5,505 bases of DNA from Anaerolineales bacterium (lineage in GTDB: Bacteria > Chloroflexota > Anaerolineae > B4-G1 > DUEL01). Below, in pieces: positions 4,394 to 5,505 of this stretch. A program made the position numbers and the translations under genes. Location: NCBI GenBank assembly GCA_015662065.1, contig DQUX01000393.1:1-5505 (forward strand). Direction: 5' to 3'. The notes below the pieces were generated by a model that saw only the letters and a program-made list of their open reading frames with translations, ran no database searches and was not told the DNA's origin. Within the stretch, counting starts at the first letter, position 1; every line of letters begins with the position of its first letter.

Positions 4394-5296
4394 ATGAAAC
4401 GGGCAGTCAGCATCAGCCTGGGCAGCTCCAGCCGGGATAAGCAGGTGCGCCTCACCCTGATGGGAGAGGAGATCACTATCGAGCGGATCGGCACCGATGG
4501 AGACGTGCAACGGGCCATCCAGTTGTACAACGAGCTCGACGGGAAAGTGGACGCCTTCGGAGTGGGTGGCATCGACCTGGGGTTCAACGTCGCCGGCCGG
4601 TACTACCCGCTTCACAGCGCCAAGAAACTGGTCGCCGGGGTCCGACAGACACCGGTAGTGGACGGCGGCGGGTTGAAGCACACCCTGGAACGGCGGCTGG
4701 CCTCGTTCATCGAACAGCAGATCGGCGACCAGATTCAGTCCAAGCGGGTACTCATCCCCTCCGGTGTAGACCGTTATGGGTCGGTCCTCTCCTTCGCCGA
4801 AGCAGGATACGAGCTCCTGATCGGAGACCTGGGGTTCGCCCTGGGCCTGCCCATCCCCATCCGCTCCCTTCGTTCCCTCCACCTCCTGGCCCGAGTCCTC
4901 CTGCCGGTCCTCAGCCACCTGCCTATGGACTGGCTCTATCCCACCGGCGAGAAGCAGGAGGAGATCGTCCCCAAGTTCCCCTCGTGGTACGCCTGGGCCA
5001 CGGTGATCGCCGGCGACTGCCTCTACATCAAGCGGCACATGCCGGACCGGCTGGACGGGAAGGTGATCGTCACCAACACCACCACTGAGGCGGACGTGGA
5101 GCTCTTCCGGCAGCGGGGAGTCCGCTACCTGGTCACCTCCACCCCCCGCCTGGAGGGGCGCTCCTTCGGCACCAATATGATGGAAGCCGCCCTGGTAGCC
5201 CTGGCGGGCAAGGGCCGCCCGCTGACACATCGGGAACTGGAGGAGATGATGGACCGGCTGGGGATGGAGCCCTCGGTCCAACGGCTGAACGATTAG
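4394..5296 (+). CDS. 'Quinate 5-dehydrogenase'-type conserved protein, function uncertain
   Basis: This 300-residue protein resembles a family found in Chloroflexota and some Firmicutes that databases often label quinate 5-dehydrogenase. I recall this from the N-terminal pattern (KRAVSISLGSSSRD), a following ERIGTDGD segment (30-37), the FGVGGIDL stretch (55-62) and YPLHSAKKL (71-79). I do not see the usual dinucleotide-binding glycine pattern or the catalytic Lys/Asp arrangement of AroE/YdiB enzymes, so the name should be treated as doubtful. It has no signal peptide; residues 148-178 are rather hydrophobic but proline-broken. The ATG at 4394 is chosen because the family N-terminus begins there; AGGA (4381-4384) lies 9 nt upstream. 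An in-frame ATG at 4337, with AGGA 4 nt before it, would add 19 residues that look unrelated to the family. The stop overlaps the Shine-Dalgarno sequence of the next gene. Confidence 0.7.
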   Translation: MKRAVSISLGSSSRDKQVRLTLMGEEITIERIGTDGDVQRAIQLYNELDGKVDAFGVGGIDLGFNVAGRYYPLHSAKKLVAGVRQTPVVDGGGLKHTLERRLASFIEQQIGDQIQSKRVLIPSGVDRYGSVLSFAEAGYELLIGDLGFALGLPIPIRSLRSLHLLARVLLPVLSHLPMDWLYPTGEKQEEIVPKFPSWYAWATVIAGDCLYIKRHMPDRLDGKVIVTNTTTEADVELFRQRGVRYLVTSTPRLEGRSFGTNMMEAALVALAGKGRPLTHRELEEMMDRLGMEPSVQRLND

Positions 5297-5307
5297 GAGG
5301 AAAGGGA

Positions 5308-5505
5308 ATGGGCAGAGAGGACTCGCCGCTGGCGGCGGTCATCCTGGCCGGGCGTTCCCCGGAGGAAGCAGACCCGCTGGCGGCCTACAGCCTGGGCCGA
5401 CCCAAGGGATTGATCCCCATCGCCGGGCGGCCGATGATCACCTACGTGATCGAAGCGCTTGCCGGTTCCCGGTATGTAGAACACATCACCATCATCGGCC
5501 TGCCC
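5308..5505 (+). CDS. Nucleotidyltransferase (MobA/NTP-transferase-like), N-terminal part
   Basis: Only the first 66 residues are in the window; the frame is still open at the right edge. AAVILAG (9-15), then KGLIPIAGRPMITYVIEAL (33-51) and a hydrophobic strand near 60-66, match the start of the NTP-transferase fold, which joins a nucleotide to a sugar phosphate, molybdopterin or a similar acceptor. The usual glycine-rich GGxGxR loop after LAG is replaced by GRSPEEADPLAAYSLGRP, which is longer and lacks the second glycine, so the substrate is uncertain. The Lys in KGLIPIAG corresponds to the conserved Lys of the family. AGGAGG (5295-5300) lies 7 nt before the ATG and overlaps the previous stop codon. 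With only 11 nt between the genes, co-transcription and perhaps coupled translation are expected. Confidence 0.75.
   Translation, partial: MGREDSPLAAVILAGRSPEEADPLAAYSLGRPKGLIPIAGRPMITYVIEALAGSRYVEHITIIGLP

Noticed and set aside
4142..5281. Long minus-strand open frame of 379 codons opposite the 'quinate dehydrogenase'-type gene
   Set aside because: It is a shadow of the plus-strand genes in GC-rich DNA. Its product is low-complexity and rich in Gly, Gln, Val and His without recognisable motifs, it crosses an intergenic repeat, and the opposite frame has a good family match and Shine-Dalgarno context.
1..5505. CRISPR array, transposon ends, phage or defence genes
   Set aside because: No regularly spaced direct repeats of CRISPR length, no transposase motifs, no integrase next to the tRNAs and no duplicated tRNA 3' end were seen.

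Overview
This is a GC-rich bacterial window with dense coding on both strands. The gene content and protein style suggest Chloroflexota, probably an Anaerolineae-like lineage: a DUF2085 membrane protein, a zinc-ribbon/TPR/beta-propeller membrane protein, a protein of the type usually named 'quinate 5-dehydrogenase', tRNAs without encoded CCA, and an intergenic repeat of the CACAGAG type. The assignment is inferred from gene content only. There is no rRNA or other phylogenetic marker here.

Layout. (1) 1-932: a consensus-like promoter drives a 270-residue DUF2085 multi-pass membrane protein on the plus strand. (2) 933-1008: a convergent intergenic gap holding two perfect hairpins, probably the terminator of the tRNA operon and possibly also of the DUF2085 gene. 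(3) 1009-1298: a minus-strand tRNA operon in transcription order Pro(TGG), Gly(TCC), Met/Ile2(CAT). Its strong sigma70-type promoter (1308-1336) fits in the 40-bp gap after the next gene. (4) 1339-3228, minus: a 629-residue protein with a cytoplasmic zinc ribbon, one membrane helix, TPR repeats and a TolB/PD40-type propeller. (5) 3229-3505: a 277-bp divergent regulatory region. It holds a strong minus-strand promoter, a structured leader, a spaced direct repeat, a run of ten C and a plus-strand promoter. (6) 3506-5505, plus: a TIM-barrel sugar phosphate isomerase/epimerase-like enzyme, then an intergenic repeat, then the 'quinate 5-dehydrogenase'-type protein, then a nucleotidyltransferase that runs off the window and is tightly coupled to the gene before it.

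How the genes work together. The last two genes are clearly one transcription unit: 11 nt lie between them and the second gene's Shine-Dalgarno overlaps the first gene's stop codon. The isomerase-like gene may or may not be part of that unit. The tRNAs, the DUF2085 protein and the zinc-ribbon/TPR/propeller protein appear to be separate units. I see no transposase, CRISPR array, phage gene or recognisable defence module. The most unusual features are regulatory: an almost leaderless tRNA promoter, alternative stems in a leader, and a homopolymer next to a promoter. The least understood protein is the zinc-ribbon/TPR/propeller protein.
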